64,000 nucleotides of DNA from Oryzias latipes (GCF_002234675.1 NC_019869.2:11084015-11148014); one strand, 5' to 3'; counted from the stretch's first letter, positions 32,812-44,499 are shown. Made by a program: numbers and translations. The notes: a model not told the origin generated them from the sequence alone.

Positions 32812-33044
32812 GTTTGTCGTTTGTCCGTTTGCATGAGTTCTTAACCTTAGGTCCGTCCGGATGGAGATCTTTATATTGTCATGTGATTTTATTAATTTTT
32901 GTTTTGTTCAGCACTTGTTCTGTTAAAAGCGCTTTATAAATAAAGTTGAGTTGAGTTGAGTTGTGAGTTGAAGGCGGGACTGTTGGCACCGAGCAACCCC
33001 GCCCCCACTTCGCCTCCCCAATGCTGAGAGCCCTCTGTTTACAC

Positions 33045-33438
33045 CATGGACTGAAAAAGAGAAAACTGGACTGAGCGGCTGTGACGTCACTCATAGAAAA
33101 TGCCTTACTTTCGGCTCCAGCAAAATGAAGCCAATTCAGTCTCTATTTATCCGTGATACAGACGTCGGCATGTTGGAGCCATTCGACAGTGATTGGTCCG
33201 AGTGGTCTGATTCAGCGTTTCTGGCATGTTCGAAGTCCACACCCCCTTCCACTGAAATCAGCTTTAGGAGAATCTGTCAAACGTATGAGGGGGGCCCAGT
33301 GGGCACCGCTTTTACTGAGGCATCTGATTGGTAGGTTTATAACTTTTAAACACGCGATAAGGAAGCCAGCTCGCGGGTACTTCCTTGAAACGTGAGGGGG
33401 TAGGAATCGCTCTGTCCAGATCTATTATACAGTCAATG
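33045..33438. mobile_element. hAT-like MITE in family K copy A
   Basis: Ends are CATGGACTG and CAGTCAATG, inverted with one mismatch. The flanks are GTTTACAC (33037-33044) and GTTTACAT (33439-33446), an 8-bp duplication with one change. Family K copy E was hit at the same octamer by another hAT-like MITE. No coding capacity is recognised. Confidence 0.7.
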
Positions 33439-33842
33439 GTTTACATGCTCTCCTCCTACAGCCCCTTCTAACCCCAACTTAACATTAAAAGTGCAACAAA
33501 AATGGCGAGCAATATTAGAGCTTTCCAGCCATATGGTTTTGATCCATATGTCAGCTCGGACGAGGAAAACAAAGACGTTGATGGATGTATTTGTTTGCAA
33601 GGCGATGCATCAGAATGGAGCGGAGGAGGGAGTTTGTGGCACGTATTTTCTTCATAACAAATACGATCTTTTTCAAACAGCATGTTTACGTCTGTTTGGG
33701 ATTCACAACGATTTGATTGATGAAATACTCAGAAATGCCAATTGAAGCCTAATTATCTTAAAATATGTTCTCCATTGTGAGAAAAATGCAGCAGGAACTG
33801 GTTAAAAACACGATTTTCATCAGACTGGTTCTTTATATCAGC

Positions 33843-33848
33843 TTTATT
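33843..33848 (-). terminator. colq: colq poly(A) signal candidate
   Basis: AATAAA on the minus strand about 630 bases after the colq stop. The stretch between it and the stop (33850-34479) is therefore probably 3'UTR; I see no other feature in it. It abuts the end of family K copy A. Confidence 0.5.
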
Positions 33849-34479
33849 AAATTAACTGTCATGCAACAACATATTTAGTGCATGCTGTTTGTACAATGAT
33901 AAAAATGTTTTTTTCTAAAATACATGCGTTCTTTTCACTAAATTATTTGCACCAAACCATCGAGGTGTTCATAAATTTACTTCAACTCATCTGATAATAA
34001 GACTCAGGTCACTGAAACATCTTTACGTGCAATATCACAACATTGCACTTGACAATTATGTTTTGTAAGACATTGCACAGGACTAAATACATTCATACAT
34101 CCCTGATGTGCATACAACAGTACTTAGATCTATACAGTATAATGTGTAGTTTTTTGTGTCTTGCATTCAAGAAGACATAGCTTATTTCTGCATTAACAGT
34201 CATCAAGTCATAAGCATTGTAACTTTTTCATGATACAATCATTAACTGGTTTATTCATTTGCTCTGTCTCCACAGTCTGTAACAGTGCTGAAGCCAGTGG
34301 TGTGACAGTTGAAGATTAAACCCAAGCTGATTTTAAAACTGACCCCTGTGACTGATGCATGGCTCCAAGCAGGTCATCAAAGGTGGAGAAATACAGAAGA
34401 AATCTGAAGATTATCCCCCACGATCAGAGTAGCGTAATGCAAAAACGATCCAACGCAGCCACCTTTGTGTCATTTCACT

Positions 34480-37400
34480 TCAGGTGAAGTACTTGCAGCC
34501 AGTTGAATCAATGACACATGAGTCAGAACATCTCAGTTGTCCAAATGATCTTAAAAAGAAACACAAATATTGAGTGTATTTAAGCAGTACAACTTGTAAG
34601 CAGACAGTTATTACCACTGTGATATACATTTTGAAATACCTGAACTTGAAATCTCTGACTCTGTTGTCTTAGCAAAAATACAAAACCACTTTTCTAAATG
34701 AGTTAATCCCTGCAAATTCTAGTGCAAGAGAGCAAAATTTTGTAAAATCTTACTGGTATTTGCTACAAAACCCATCTGTAAACAACTGTTCTCGTCAAAA
34801 ATTAATTTATGTGTACTTTCATTTGAAATGATATTACTATTAATATTTTTAATTAAGCTCACAATTTAGAGGAATTAATGGAATTGAGTACATTGTTTAA
34901 AGCAGTTCAAAGTCCGGGCCCATGGGCCAAATGTGGCCTGTGTTTAAAATTTCAACCGGCCTGCATAATACACGGCCCCCAGCATTTCCTAAAATCTATG
35001 TGTACAATTTCTTTATTGTGGTTAACTAAATTACGTTTCAAGCCGTTGTGAATGGCTGTAACACCGTCTACCTCATTTTTAAAATGTCAATTGTAGATAA
35101 AAAAAGTCAACAGTGACAGCCACTACTTCCAGGAGGAGTGGAAATTGGCATATTTTTCATTGCCTTCTGGACAGACTTTTGCAAAATCCTGGAGATGGCC
35201 ATTATTTTATCTTTAGGTTTATATCCCCAACCCAATGACCAGGTTGAGTTTTACCCCCCCCCCCCCCCCCCCCCCATGTTATCTCTCCCCCCCCGTGTTA
35301 TACCCTTTCACAGGTTTATCCATTCCTTCACAACCTGGGAAGACTTGCGTTGGTAGCCAATAATTGCTGGTCCTCCTCTCCTGTGTATTGCGTGGGGGAC
35401 AAGGTTTGGCTGTCCCCCACTGACCTGCCACTCAAGGCTGGATACCAGTGAACCGCAGTCCTAAAAGCTGGGACATTTCTCTGTCTCCAGGATCATTAAT
35501 ACTGTGGTGGTTTAACTGGCTCTTTCTACCACCCTGCGGGTTCACCCTGTGCTTCATGTGTCCAAGCTGAAGCCAGTTAGTGTGACACTTGATTGGAGGA
35601 TGCTGAGAGTCAAGCAGGGAGTCATTATGTCCCATTTTTTTTAGAGTATTTAGTGTAATCCCACTCTGGATACCTTTTGTAACCCTAATTTGATCCAATC
35701 ATCTATAACTGCAGTCTTGTCTCCAGGTACAAGTAATGTAAAAGGAGATGCAGAAGATCAATATAAAAAATATATTCTGCCCTCTGTCTTTCATCTGGTC
35801 AATTTACATTTTTAATAATCTCTATGACCTAACTCACAAAAAAAATCTGATACAAAAGGTCATCTAAGAAATTTCATGTGATGATGTCAGATGAGGAACA
35901 AAAGAGATGCTCGTTTGTTTGCCCCTCACACTTGATGCATTTAAACAATTTCTCCAGTGTGTTACAACACTAGGCAATAGAAATCAATTAAATTAGCAGT
36001 AAACAAGATCAATCATTGAAGAATCATTGTGATATCTGTGCTGTCTGACTATGTTATGCTAAAAATGTAAATATTACATGCACATCTAGAGTGATAGGCA
36101 GTGAACATACCCAGGAAGATAAGATTTACAGGATAGATAACCAAAGTCCTTTCCGTCGCACTCTTCCATACCCTCGTGTCGGTAACCATCACCGCAGTAG
36201 GCCCACTTGCAGTCTGCAGTCCCCAGAAGAAGGTGATGAATGCAGCAGAGATGTAGGGAGGGGAGACATAAGACATTACTAACTTTTTTGGCACTGTAGT
36301 CCTTTTCAGTGATGCCAGTACAGCATTTTTCCACTAATTTAATTGAACAGAAGCAGAAAAAAATTGAAAAGCTGGCAGCGAAAGGTAAAGGAGGAGATGC
36401 CTGAAAGATCAAGAGGTGCAGTTAATTTCTACTACAAGGTACCTTCTGGTGTTATTCAGCAAAAAAAAAAAAAACTGGTTCTGTATACTTAAAATAATAG
36501 CATCAGGATCCAGTCCAATGCAAACTTACTGAGACATGAGTCTGTGGGAATTTGGTTTCCATCGTCACACTCCTCTCCATGCTGGGCCTGTACCTTTCCA
36601 TCTCCACAAGCACCCACTCTTTCTGGGATTGTTTCAGTAGACTGGAAGGGCTGAAAAGGCTGAAAGAGTTTTGAGAAGTGAAAAAGTTTTAAGAGTTTTC
36701 ACTCAGCTACAGTCCAGACTGACAGGCCAATGCAAACTCCTTAAACTTTGGTTTGTCTTCCTACATACCATGTAATATCTAACTTTTGGAATACAACTTA
36801 GACATCACCTGCAATGGATTCCATCCATCTTTGTCTTTAAAATACAGTATCCCTTGATCTTTCCTTAATGCTATTGCATTGTCTTGATGTAGACGGTTCA
36901 TCTCTTCCTCACTGCTCAGCACAAATATCTGTACAAAAAAATAAAACATAAACTGATAGAGGATATAGGTTTATTGGGTTCAATGAAAATCTATGGTCTT
37001 ACAGTGGTGACTTTATTAGAGTCACGCTGAGTGTAGCTGCCAAAAGGGGCATTATGTGGTCTAACAGCACCACCACAGTCACAAAGGCCTGGTGGACCTG
37101 GAAGGCCCTTCTCCCCCTTCTCACCCACGAGGAAGACACCTGCAAGACACACACAAATGTTACATTTTAGTTTATATGAATGTGTTTTAAAATTTTGTGT
37201 GTAAGGATTCCACAACGGCCATTCCTGCCAGATGGAATGGCAGGAATGCTCAGGCAAAAGGTCCAATTTACTGCCATCAATACAAACCAAACTCCTGCTC
37301 TAGTTATACCGGGAGTGGACAACCATTAGCAGGGGGCACTGGACCCCATCATCCTACCTCCCAGAGAACAACCAGAGGGTTTGGTTTAATGCTTTCTACA

Positions 37401-40400
37401 AATCCACAAAGTACATGTAAACTAAGAAGGGAAATTTCCATTAATCCTCGAATACTCTGTGTAAAGAGTGGAGTTGGTGCGCTGTTCCAGTAGCAAAACC
37501 ACACTGTTCCCTTGCATATCAGACGTTTAACTATCAGACAAGTCCTGCCCTCCTGTACCCTGAAGTACTCTTACCCAAGGAGTAGTTGGGGCACACCCTC
37601 TACTCGTCCAGGTGGACCATCACCCCTGTTTGCCAGTCCATGATGTAAAGATGATGTACTTGATGTGAAGATTATGCTTTATTGGCTTTGTCAAACCAGA
37701 ACCTTTAAGTTTCCACTGAGTCGGTTTGCTGTCAAGTGTAAAGCAGTTGGAATGAGAATTAGCGCCTCCTAGTTGGAGGCCATGGCTCTTGATTAAAAAA
37801 AAGCTTCTGAAACCAAGTGGAGGAGTTTAAGTATCTTTTGTTCTTATTCACACGTAAGCAAAGGATTTACCGTGCAATTGACAGGTGGATAAATACAGCA
37901 GCTGAAATATCGATCTGTCGTTGTAATGGAGCTGAGACAAAAGGGAAGGTTCTTAATTTAGTGGTCTATTTATTTTCCAACCCTTACCTATGTTCATGAG
38001 CTATTTTATGGAGTTCATGGAAAAGGAAAATATCCTGGATTCAAGCAGCTGAAAATGAGTTTTCTCAGCAGAGTTGCTGGGCATTCTCTCAGAGATGGGG
38101 TGAAGTACTTGGTCACCCAAGATAAGCTCAGCATAGAACCACTGTTTCTGCACTCTGAGGGGGTGGCTCGGGCATCTCTTTTAAATGTCTCCTGGACGCC
38201 TCCCTGGAAAGGTATTCCAGGAAGAGACCTTAGGCAGACCCAGGGTGCTGGAGGAACAATGTCTCTCGGCTGCCTTGGGAGCCCCTTAGGGTTAATAATA
38301 ATAATAATGGATTAGATTTATCTGCGCTTTTTCTTGTTCCTCAAAGCGCTTACAGTGTGTCCATTATTCACTCACTCCTCATTCATACTTGGTGATGGTA
38401 AGCTACTGTTGTAGACTCAGCTACCCTGGGACAGACTGACAGAGGAGTGGCTGCCAGTTTGCGCCTACGGACCCTCTGACCATCACCGGGATCATTCATG
38501 CACATTCACACACCAGTGGAGCCACACTGGAGGCAGGGAGGGTGAAGTGTCTTGCCCAAGGACACAACAACAGCTGGCAGGGGGGGAGCGGGGATCGAAC
38601 CGCCGACGACCTGCTCTTTCACCTGAGCCACTGCCACCCAGGGTTCCCCCAACAGTACCAGAGAAAGTCTGTGGAGAGAAGCCTGGGCAGTCTTTGCTTT
38701 GACTACTGCCCGCGATAAGGATGGCAGGGAAGTTTACACATTTACCCCTGTTCAGAATGAGTGTGATTAGAGGAGAGGTGGATGACTATGCTTTACCTGA
38801 AGCAGGAGGTCCAGGTGGTCCTGGATGCCCAATGGGACCTGAAGGTCCTGGGGGTCCCATGAGTCCTGGGGCTCCAGTATGGCCCTTCATGCCCTGTAAA
38901 AATCAGAGGAGTAAACATAAAAGATGATCTGATCTGATTTATAGTTAAGACTCAAAAGACTTTATGTATTTGTTTCCAGATTAAAAAAACAAATCTAAAA
39001 AAGTAAGCACAGAATGCACAAGCTGTAATTAAACTACTACAATTACTTTAGCACTACAGCGACGAGGATATTAGCCCAGTTTCTTAATTCTCCACTATTA
39101 CACTCCCCGGTGATTAGAAAAAAAAGCTTTTAAAATAGGCCTACTGTATGTTAAAAACAAAATACGTAATACTTAATAAATACTTACTTAAAGTACTTAA
39201 AACATTTATAAACTTTAGTATGTTAATACTAAATACTCAAGTATTACTGTAATTGAAACTCATTTTCAATTACGGTCTTGGGAAAGGTTGCATGCGTCTA
39301 CATGTGTGCTGATAATTTTAAACACAAACTTGTTTTCTTTTTAGATCCTTGTGTGATCAGACTGCTCATGTGTTTATATCTGTGTCTAGCAAATAAAGAA
39401 AAGAATCGCTCCATAAACCTTCAGCCTTTTGCACTAAATTTCTAAATCTGTAAACATCAACTGAATTTGATGTAAAAGTGATGCCACCAAGTGTTTGGAA
39501 CATGAAATAAACAAAGCTTCTCAGAAACAAATCCTTGTCTGTCTTTTTTTTTACTTGTTTCCCACGTTTTCCCGGACGCCCCGTTGGTCCTCTCCTGCCT
39601 GGAGAACCTTGCGCTCCTTTAGGTCCCATCTCACCCTTGAAAAAGACCAAAGGTGAGGGATATTAAACAGTAAATAAATAAGAAACTAGTTTTCTGACTG
39701 AGTCTTTGTTATTAGTCTTACCTTCTGTCCAAACATCCCTGGCAAACCAATGGAACCCTGAGCAGACAGAAAAACTGGTTGATTGACAATTCTATTTGAA
39801 ATCTGATCATGCAATTTGAAAATGCATTTTTTTAATTGACGTTTCAATATGCAATCCAGGCTTGGAATATAAAAATACATTTTGCCATTTAGAATTCAAT
39901 ATGACACTTTTAAAAATAAAATACTAAGTAAAAACAAAATCAATTGCATTCTAAATTGTTTTGTTTTTTAAAAAAAAGTCATGATTCAAATGACAATGCA
40001 TTTTGCGATTTACAATTCAACATGCAATTGACCATTCATTTTGAAAAGCATTTTGCAGAGTGTAAATCCTAATGCAGATGATCAAATTGCAAATTTAATT
40101 GTCAATTGAGAATTGGATGTTACATTGAATTACGATTCTTAAAACCTTCCATACTTTAGGCTCTTGTTTAACCCTTGTGCTATCTTAGATGACCCCACCC
40201 TTACATTGACATGTTCTTCCTACCATGAAAAGGTGGATAAATGTGGAAAGATTTCATGTAATCCATGGACACCAGTGAAGATCACCAATCATTGAAGAAA
40301 AAAGGTTCAGAGCACTGTCTAGTGGGTCTAGATGACCCAACTCCCAATTTCAAAGTGCCTAGGATAGCACAAGGGTTAAAGACAAAACAGAGGCTGGTAA

Positions 40401-43211
40401 AATGTTTGACTGTCGTCTTTTATTTTTGGAAAACAAGTCAATGGCATCATCAAGATCATTGATGCTACACTGTTTGTGAATATATCCACGATGGCCTTTA
40501 TCAGACAAGAAAACACTCAAATCAAGGCTAAAAAAAAAAAAGAAGCATAAATGCTCAAACTAAAATTACTCAAAGAGATTTTGTATCTGAACAACAACAA
40601 ATATATAGTCTTTGAAAAAGATACAAGGTGCTCCAAGTTTTATCAAACATAAGTACTACAGATTTATCTCAAATGACCTGGTATCAAACCAAAAAAAACA
40701 TTTTTGTCAAACCTTCTCTCCTTTTGGTCCTGTGAAGCCAGTGTCTCCGCGGGCCCCCTTGTAAAACACACGAATAAATGAATGATAGCAGAAAACGCAT
40801 TAAAATTATCCCAAAAAGAAAAAAGCTTTTGAAATAGAAAAAAAAACTAACTCTTAAATGTTTGCACACATGTGTAAAATGGTCTGAACAGCAACCAAGA
40901 CTTTTGCAACGTCCTGCTAAAGTTTGCCTGTGGTTTGGATCAAATTAAAGATCTCTCCAAACCTTAATGAGTTTGCCTACATTAAAGGTACCCATACATG
41001 ACATTACATTACGTACTTATATTTACAATGTACGTTTTGTAAATTTGTTGTTTGTAAATAAAACGTAAAGGGAAATGTCCTTTTCATACAGTAACTGTGC
41101 AATCAGGTTGGAAAGTAACAGAAAAATATACTGAGCAAGTAACATTTTCACTGATATGATATAACTAAAATCAACCCAAACTATGTTTTTCTTCTATGTA
41201 CAGCATTCAAACTTTCTGTCAGAACAAAAACAACAACAATAAATAATGAGGACATTGTATTTTAAGCTCACCTTGTCACCTTTGTAACCCTGTAAACCCT
41301 AAAAAGACAGGAACAGTTAGAGACCAACACCTCCTCTGCATTTGTATGTTTGTGTCACATAGACTTGACTGACCTTCATCCCTGGTGGACCTCGCAGTCC
41401 TGGTAAACCCATAAGTCCAGGGTCCCCCTTCTCACCCTTAAATGACAGAAAGGAAATCCACTGTCACTTCTCATAAAATGAATTAGTTATGTAACTGACT
41501 ATAACGACTTTTGTATCCCAAATCAAGCTTCAGTTGCTTTTTAAAATATCTGCCGGGAGGGAATGTCATGATAGCTACTTTAGGACCCTCTGGACCAGGC
41601 AGTCCTGGAAGTCCTTGCTTTCCTGGAAGGCCTGGAGCTCCAGTACGACCCTGTGGAAAAACAAACACCAGTGCAATCACAAAATTGATTCAGCATTGTT
41701 TTCTACTGTATGTTTTCTTTCTTTTCATTGATATGTTTCTTCTACACTGATCACTGATCATAATCATAAAAAAGGGTCTCCGACAAAAGTTTTTTATAAC
41801 AGTACTAAAGATAGGTGGAAAAGTAATAACTTATATTTTGAAATACACTCAACTACAAAAATTCCTCGAAAATCAACAGGGAGGAAGCAGCTTTACATCT
41901 CAGTGACACTTTAACAACGTTCGTGCTTGAAGTGTGGCATGCTCTCATTTCGCTGTCTGTCATTAAAACGGCTTCTTCTAGAGGCACTGTGAACCTTCTG
42001 TATGAAGGCAGTGATTTATCAGTGAGCAAAAGCACTTAGAGAGATTAAAATGCAGTGCAATGCTGGAGAGGCTGGATCAGCAAGTCTCATGTCCAGCATG
42101 AGGGACCCATGGAACCAGGCCAAAAGAATTGAAACCAGAGAAAAAAAGGAGCAGAGATGAACTAAAGAAGAAAAAGGGCTAAAGAAAACATAAAGAACGA
42201 CAACATTTAGAGATGTTTGCAGTAACAGTGTCCTTAGACAAAAACGCCACAGCTCAACACTAGATTTTCAGAGTGCACCAATAGACAAATCAAATTCTAA
42301 AGATTTGAAATGTTTGCACAGGGTAGAAAAATCCAGGTCCTGTTATTCCAAAGACATCTGAAATGGGGTTCCAGACAGACAGGAAGTGCTGCACACCTTT
42401 GTTCCTGGACGTCCAATTTCTCCCTTAAGAAGCACAAATGAATAGAGGAAAAAGGGATGAGGACAAGGTTGAAAGCACTATCAAAATACAATATTTAAAA
42501 AAAGATGAATCCTAAAAGCACACACCATCTCCCCTTTTGGCCCTCTTATGCCAGGTAATCCAGTTTGACCCTAAAACATATTTCACCATATTCATACTCA
42601 TTTCTCCAACATTGCACAGACTATTGTAGGTTTTTTGCTGTTGTATGAACCACATTTCCATCCACTGATAATCAGACTGTAAAAAAAATCACATGAATTT
42701 CACCTCAGGTCCGTGTGGTCCTGGAGGACCTGGTGGTCCTGGTGGACAACCATGTGACACATCCTTTTCTTTTTTCTGGACCTCTTCTCCTTCAATGCTT
42801 GGTTCTAACAGGCTTATAATGTCCTTCAAACCAAAACCAGAGATAAACAGTTTTGTTGCATGACAGTAGACATATGGATTATAGGAATACTTACAGGACT
42901 GCCCCGTTTCCAAAGTTTAGGTGGGGGAGGGAAGAGTGGTGGTGGAGGAGGCGCCGTGAGACAACATGGGTCAAACCTCGACAGCTCATCTGGGACATAC
43001 ATCACTGGCAGTGTGCCCCTCTGCACCCCTGCGGTTTCACAGCCAGGGCAACATGTTTCCCCCCTGTAACACTCAGATCTGCTGCAGGTTCAAAGCTGCA
43101 GGTCTTACCTGAGCGGGCCGAGAGGAAGCTGTCCATGTACGAGTGATGGAAAAGGCCCCATGCAGGACACAGCAGGAGTTGGACGGACACAGCAATTTTT
43201 ACCAGCTCCAT
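34480..43211 (-). CDS. colq: Acetylcholinesterase collagenic tail peptide (COLQ)
   Basis: Seventeen exons join in phase to 466 residues (human 455): 43109-43211, 42895-43028, 42704-42823, 42526-42570, 42397-42423, 41579-41650, 41374-41436, 41272-41298, 40713-40757, 39722-39757, 39555-39635, 38797-38893, 37003-37139, 36809-36928, 36530-36650, 36111-36213, 34480-34549. A signal peptide is followed by the proline-rich attachment domain [16 protein letters not shown], which binds the AChE tetramer. Many short exons of 9 x n bases encode Gly-X-Y repeats, with a heparin-binding-like GRPGKRGKQ. The C-terminal part has the trimerisation-like region ([20 protein letters not shown]) and a Cys-rich domain (ACGDGKVQ...[35 protein letters not shown]) that binds MuSK. 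COLQ anchors AChE in the basal lamina of the neuromuscular junction. An in-frame ATG 15 bases upstream (43224-43226) is an alternative start. Intron 1 would be 80 bp; its acceptor (CCGCAG, at 43029) was chosen by phase. Confidence 0.93.
34895..35200 (+). mobile_element. Decayed hAT-like element (colq last intron)
   Basis: It begins with CAAAGTCCGGGCCCATGGGCC and AAATGTGGCC, a motif common at the ends of vertebrate hAT elements. A frame fragment [10 protein letters not shown] follows near 35130, resembling the N-terminal region of fish hAT-type proteins. Stops are frequent. Weak evidence. Confidence 0.45.
35254..35275 (+). repeat. Poly(C) run
   Basis: 22 consecutive C, followed by more C-rich sequence at 35287-35296. 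Length should be treated with care, because homopolymers are often mis-sized. Confidence 0.9.
35330..35640 (+). pseudogene. Ty3/gypsy integrase C-terminus relic
   Basis: Plus-strand frames contain [15 protein letters not shown] and later [14 protein letters not shown], which match the C-terminal part of Ty3/gypsy integrases (GDKVWLST...LPLK and [13 protein letters not shown]-type motifs). At least two stops and a frame change lie between them. It is inside the last colq intron (34550-36110). Confidence 0.75.
37681..38740 (+). mobile_element. RTE-type LINE 3' part, interrupted by SINE
   Basis: Plus-strand fragments resemble the C-terminus of fish RTE-type reverse transcriptases: the stretch near 37720-37860 (GCCATGGCTCTTGATT, AGTGGAGGAGTTTAAGTATC) and [19 protein letters not shown] with a following [13 protein letters not shown]. 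It continues after the SINE at 38641 (CCCCCAACAGTACCAGAGAA). Stops and frame changes are frequent. It lies in colq intron 12. Confidence 0.72.
38294..38640 (-). mobile_element. tRNA-derived SINE with L2-like tail, inserted in RTE
   Basis: On the minus strand the head has an A-box-like TGGCTCAGGTG and a B-box GGTTCGATCCC. The body includes TGTCCTTGGGCAAGACACTT, and the tail AGCGCTTTGAGG then ATTATTATTATTAA, as in L2-mobilised SINEs. It is flanked by AGGGTT at 38288-38293 and 38641-38646, a target duplication. Confidence 0.82.
39780..40140. repeat. Decayed repeat rich in AATGCATTTTGCAATT-type motifs
   Basis: Variants of AATTTGAAAATGCATTTT, AATGCATTTTGCGATT and CAATTCAACATGCAATT occur again and again in both orientations. 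It resembles a degraded, AT-rich palindromic MITE of fish genomes. It is in colq intron 9, next to the piggyBac-like MITE copy 2. Confidence 0.5.
40172..40375 (-). mobile_element. piggyBac-like MITE, copy 2 (uninterrupted)
   Basis: 204 bp with CCCTTGTGCTATCTTAG at the left and its complement at the right, flanked by TTAA on both sides (40168-40171 and 40376-40379). It is the inverse of copy 1 at 4102-4525 and lacks the nested hAT element: the equivalent site reads CACTGTCTAGTGG with a single copy of the octamer (one base different). Confidence 0.85.
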
Positions 43212-43742
43212 TCTGTGAATTTGCATAAATCACAGGGTGATGCAGAAAACCTATGTTTCTGCACCTGGATGGACAGAGTATCACTTCTTGAGAGTGTCTC
43301 TGGAGTCTGTGCTCCATCTTTCTCTCTTGTTAGAATGAACTTGTTGAAGCTATGCGCTGCAGCTGCATTTTCAGTCGTGCTGCAGCTTGCCAGAAGTGCA
43401 TCGACTGACACAAGTCACGTCAGCAATAATGAGAGATTTTAACATTGGTCATGTCCAGTCAGAGGTGCTAAAAGATGCTGACCCAGCCCCTTTATGATCA
43501 AAGATCCTCTCCTTTCTTGTTATATTTCTGCAGATATAAACGAATTAAAAAACACCATCAGGATTTTTCTCACCTCCCTCTTGGAATGTGCAGGTGCAGA
43601 CAGACAGGCTGGCGTCTCTGCAGATCTGTCTGTATCCCCTGAAATCTTTTTTTCCCCCTTCGATGCTGAACAGAGACAGCAGAACCGAGGCAGCTCAGCA
43701 AGGATGCTTCAACCTCAGCCGGTCAAATGGATCAGCGGTTCA

Positions 43743-43769
43743 CCCCCCCCCCCCCCCCCCCCCCCCCCC
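43743..43769 (+). repeat. Poly(C) run upstream of colq
   Basis: 27 consecutive C about 530 bases upstream of the colq start codon. Run length is uncertain in any assembly. Confidence 0.9.
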
Positions 43770-44094
43770 GGTCACGTGGATCAACTTCAGGACTGCTGTC
43801 GGATCTGTGATCATAAACGTGCTGAATCCTTATGGCCTCTCTGGAGGAGAAATGGCTCCGCCTGTTGGACCTTTGTAGCAACAACAAATATTGCAAGAGT
43901 TGTATTTTTATTTTTCAAAATAAATAAACGCCAGACCTCTGAACATGCGTTTCTATTTTAACCCTAAATGATTACTCATATCATATTGGATACATATATT
44001 TCTAAAACCCTTATCTCATTAGCATGATCCAAAATTTAAACTTGATGGCATAAACTTGGTCCATGCTTTAGTTTCTACCATGTAGTACATCGTC

Positions 44095-44495
44095 ACTCAA
44101 CTAGGAGCAGTAGAAGAGCTCTTCCTGATCATTTTACAAAGTGCTGCAATACGCTGCACACAGTGAGTAGAAGGTCCCCGGTTCAAGTCCCAGCTGGGTG
44201 GACACAGAACACCAATGGGGGACCTTTCTGAGTGGAGTTTGTTTGTTCTCCCTGTGCATGCGTGGGTACTCTCCGGGGACTCCAGCTTCCTCCCACCGTC
44301 CAAAAACATGCTTCATAGGTTAATTTGATACTGTAAATTGTCCATAGATGAGAATGTGAGAGTTCATGCGTGTGTGATTTGTGGCCCTGTGACAGACTGG
44401 CCACCTGTCCAGAGTGTCCCCTGCCTCCGCCCACAAGTGACCGGGAGCCCCCTGACCCCGAAAAGGATAAAACGGGTTTAGAAGATGAATGAATG
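44095..44495 (+). mobile_element. tRNA-derived SINE, well preserved copy
   Basis: Head with a B-box-like GGTTCAAGTCC near 44179, core with TTCTCCCTGTGCATGCGTGG and TCCAAAAACATGCTTCATAG, and tail with CCTGTGACAGACTGGCC and GGGTTTAGAAGATGAATGAA. The same family is found at 10990-11345 and 9235-9375. Confidence 0.82.
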
Positions 44496-44499
44496 GCTC

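Larger units (their letters stand above)
29475..32868 (-). mobile_element. LINE with restriction-like endonuclease (R2/NeSL/HERO group), almost full length
   Basis: Minus-strand element nested in the L2/Rex1-like LINE. It holds a single RT protein with an N-terminal zinc finger and a C-terminal restriction-like endonuclease, which is the domain layout of the R2/NeSL/HERO group and not that of APE-type LINEs. The 3'UTR (about 29475-29600) has the fish-repeat phrase GACCCGAAACACCCGATGAC on the minus strand. The exact ends and a target duplication were not resolved. Only one frame change separates RT and endonuclease, so the copy is fairly young. Confidence 0.85.
29293..32960 (+). mobile_element. 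L2/Rex1-like LINE 3' end inside family K copy A
   Basis: Left part (29293 to about 29475): plus-strand frame encodes the C-terminal RT tail AFSVFGTKIWNELPLYLRQ and FKSALKTYFFTLAF. Right part (about 32868-32960): 3'UTR ending GCGCTTTATAAATAAAG followed by a TTGAG repeat. A 7-bp target duplication TTGTGAG is present at 29286-29292 and 32961-32967. The two halves are separated by the REL LINE, which inserted later. Confidence 0.78.
29137..33836 (+). mobile_element. Family K repeat, copy A, with nested insertions
   Basis: A repeat that starts (TTAA)AGTCCCACTCTGGTCATC and ends about 33836 with a decayed inverse of this. It shares internal phrases with four other copies at 53378, 55030, 59982 and 62622: GACATAGTTTCTGCAGAG, a GAG-TTG-rich stretch, AAAATGGCGAGCAATATT, CAGCTCGGACGAGGAAAACA and TCAGAAAAATGCCACAAGAAC. 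TTAA at the left end suggests a piggyBac- or Kolobok-type element. It contains a short open frame starting MASNI with IRAFQPYGFDPY...SSDEENKD at about 33502-33655. It is cut by the LINE at 29293-32960 and by a hAT-like MITE at 33045-33438. Confidence 0.7.

Noticed and set aside
43494-43961. Proline-rich protein of 155 residues
   Set aside because: It results from the poly(C) run at 43743-43769 read in frame; no similarity on either side.
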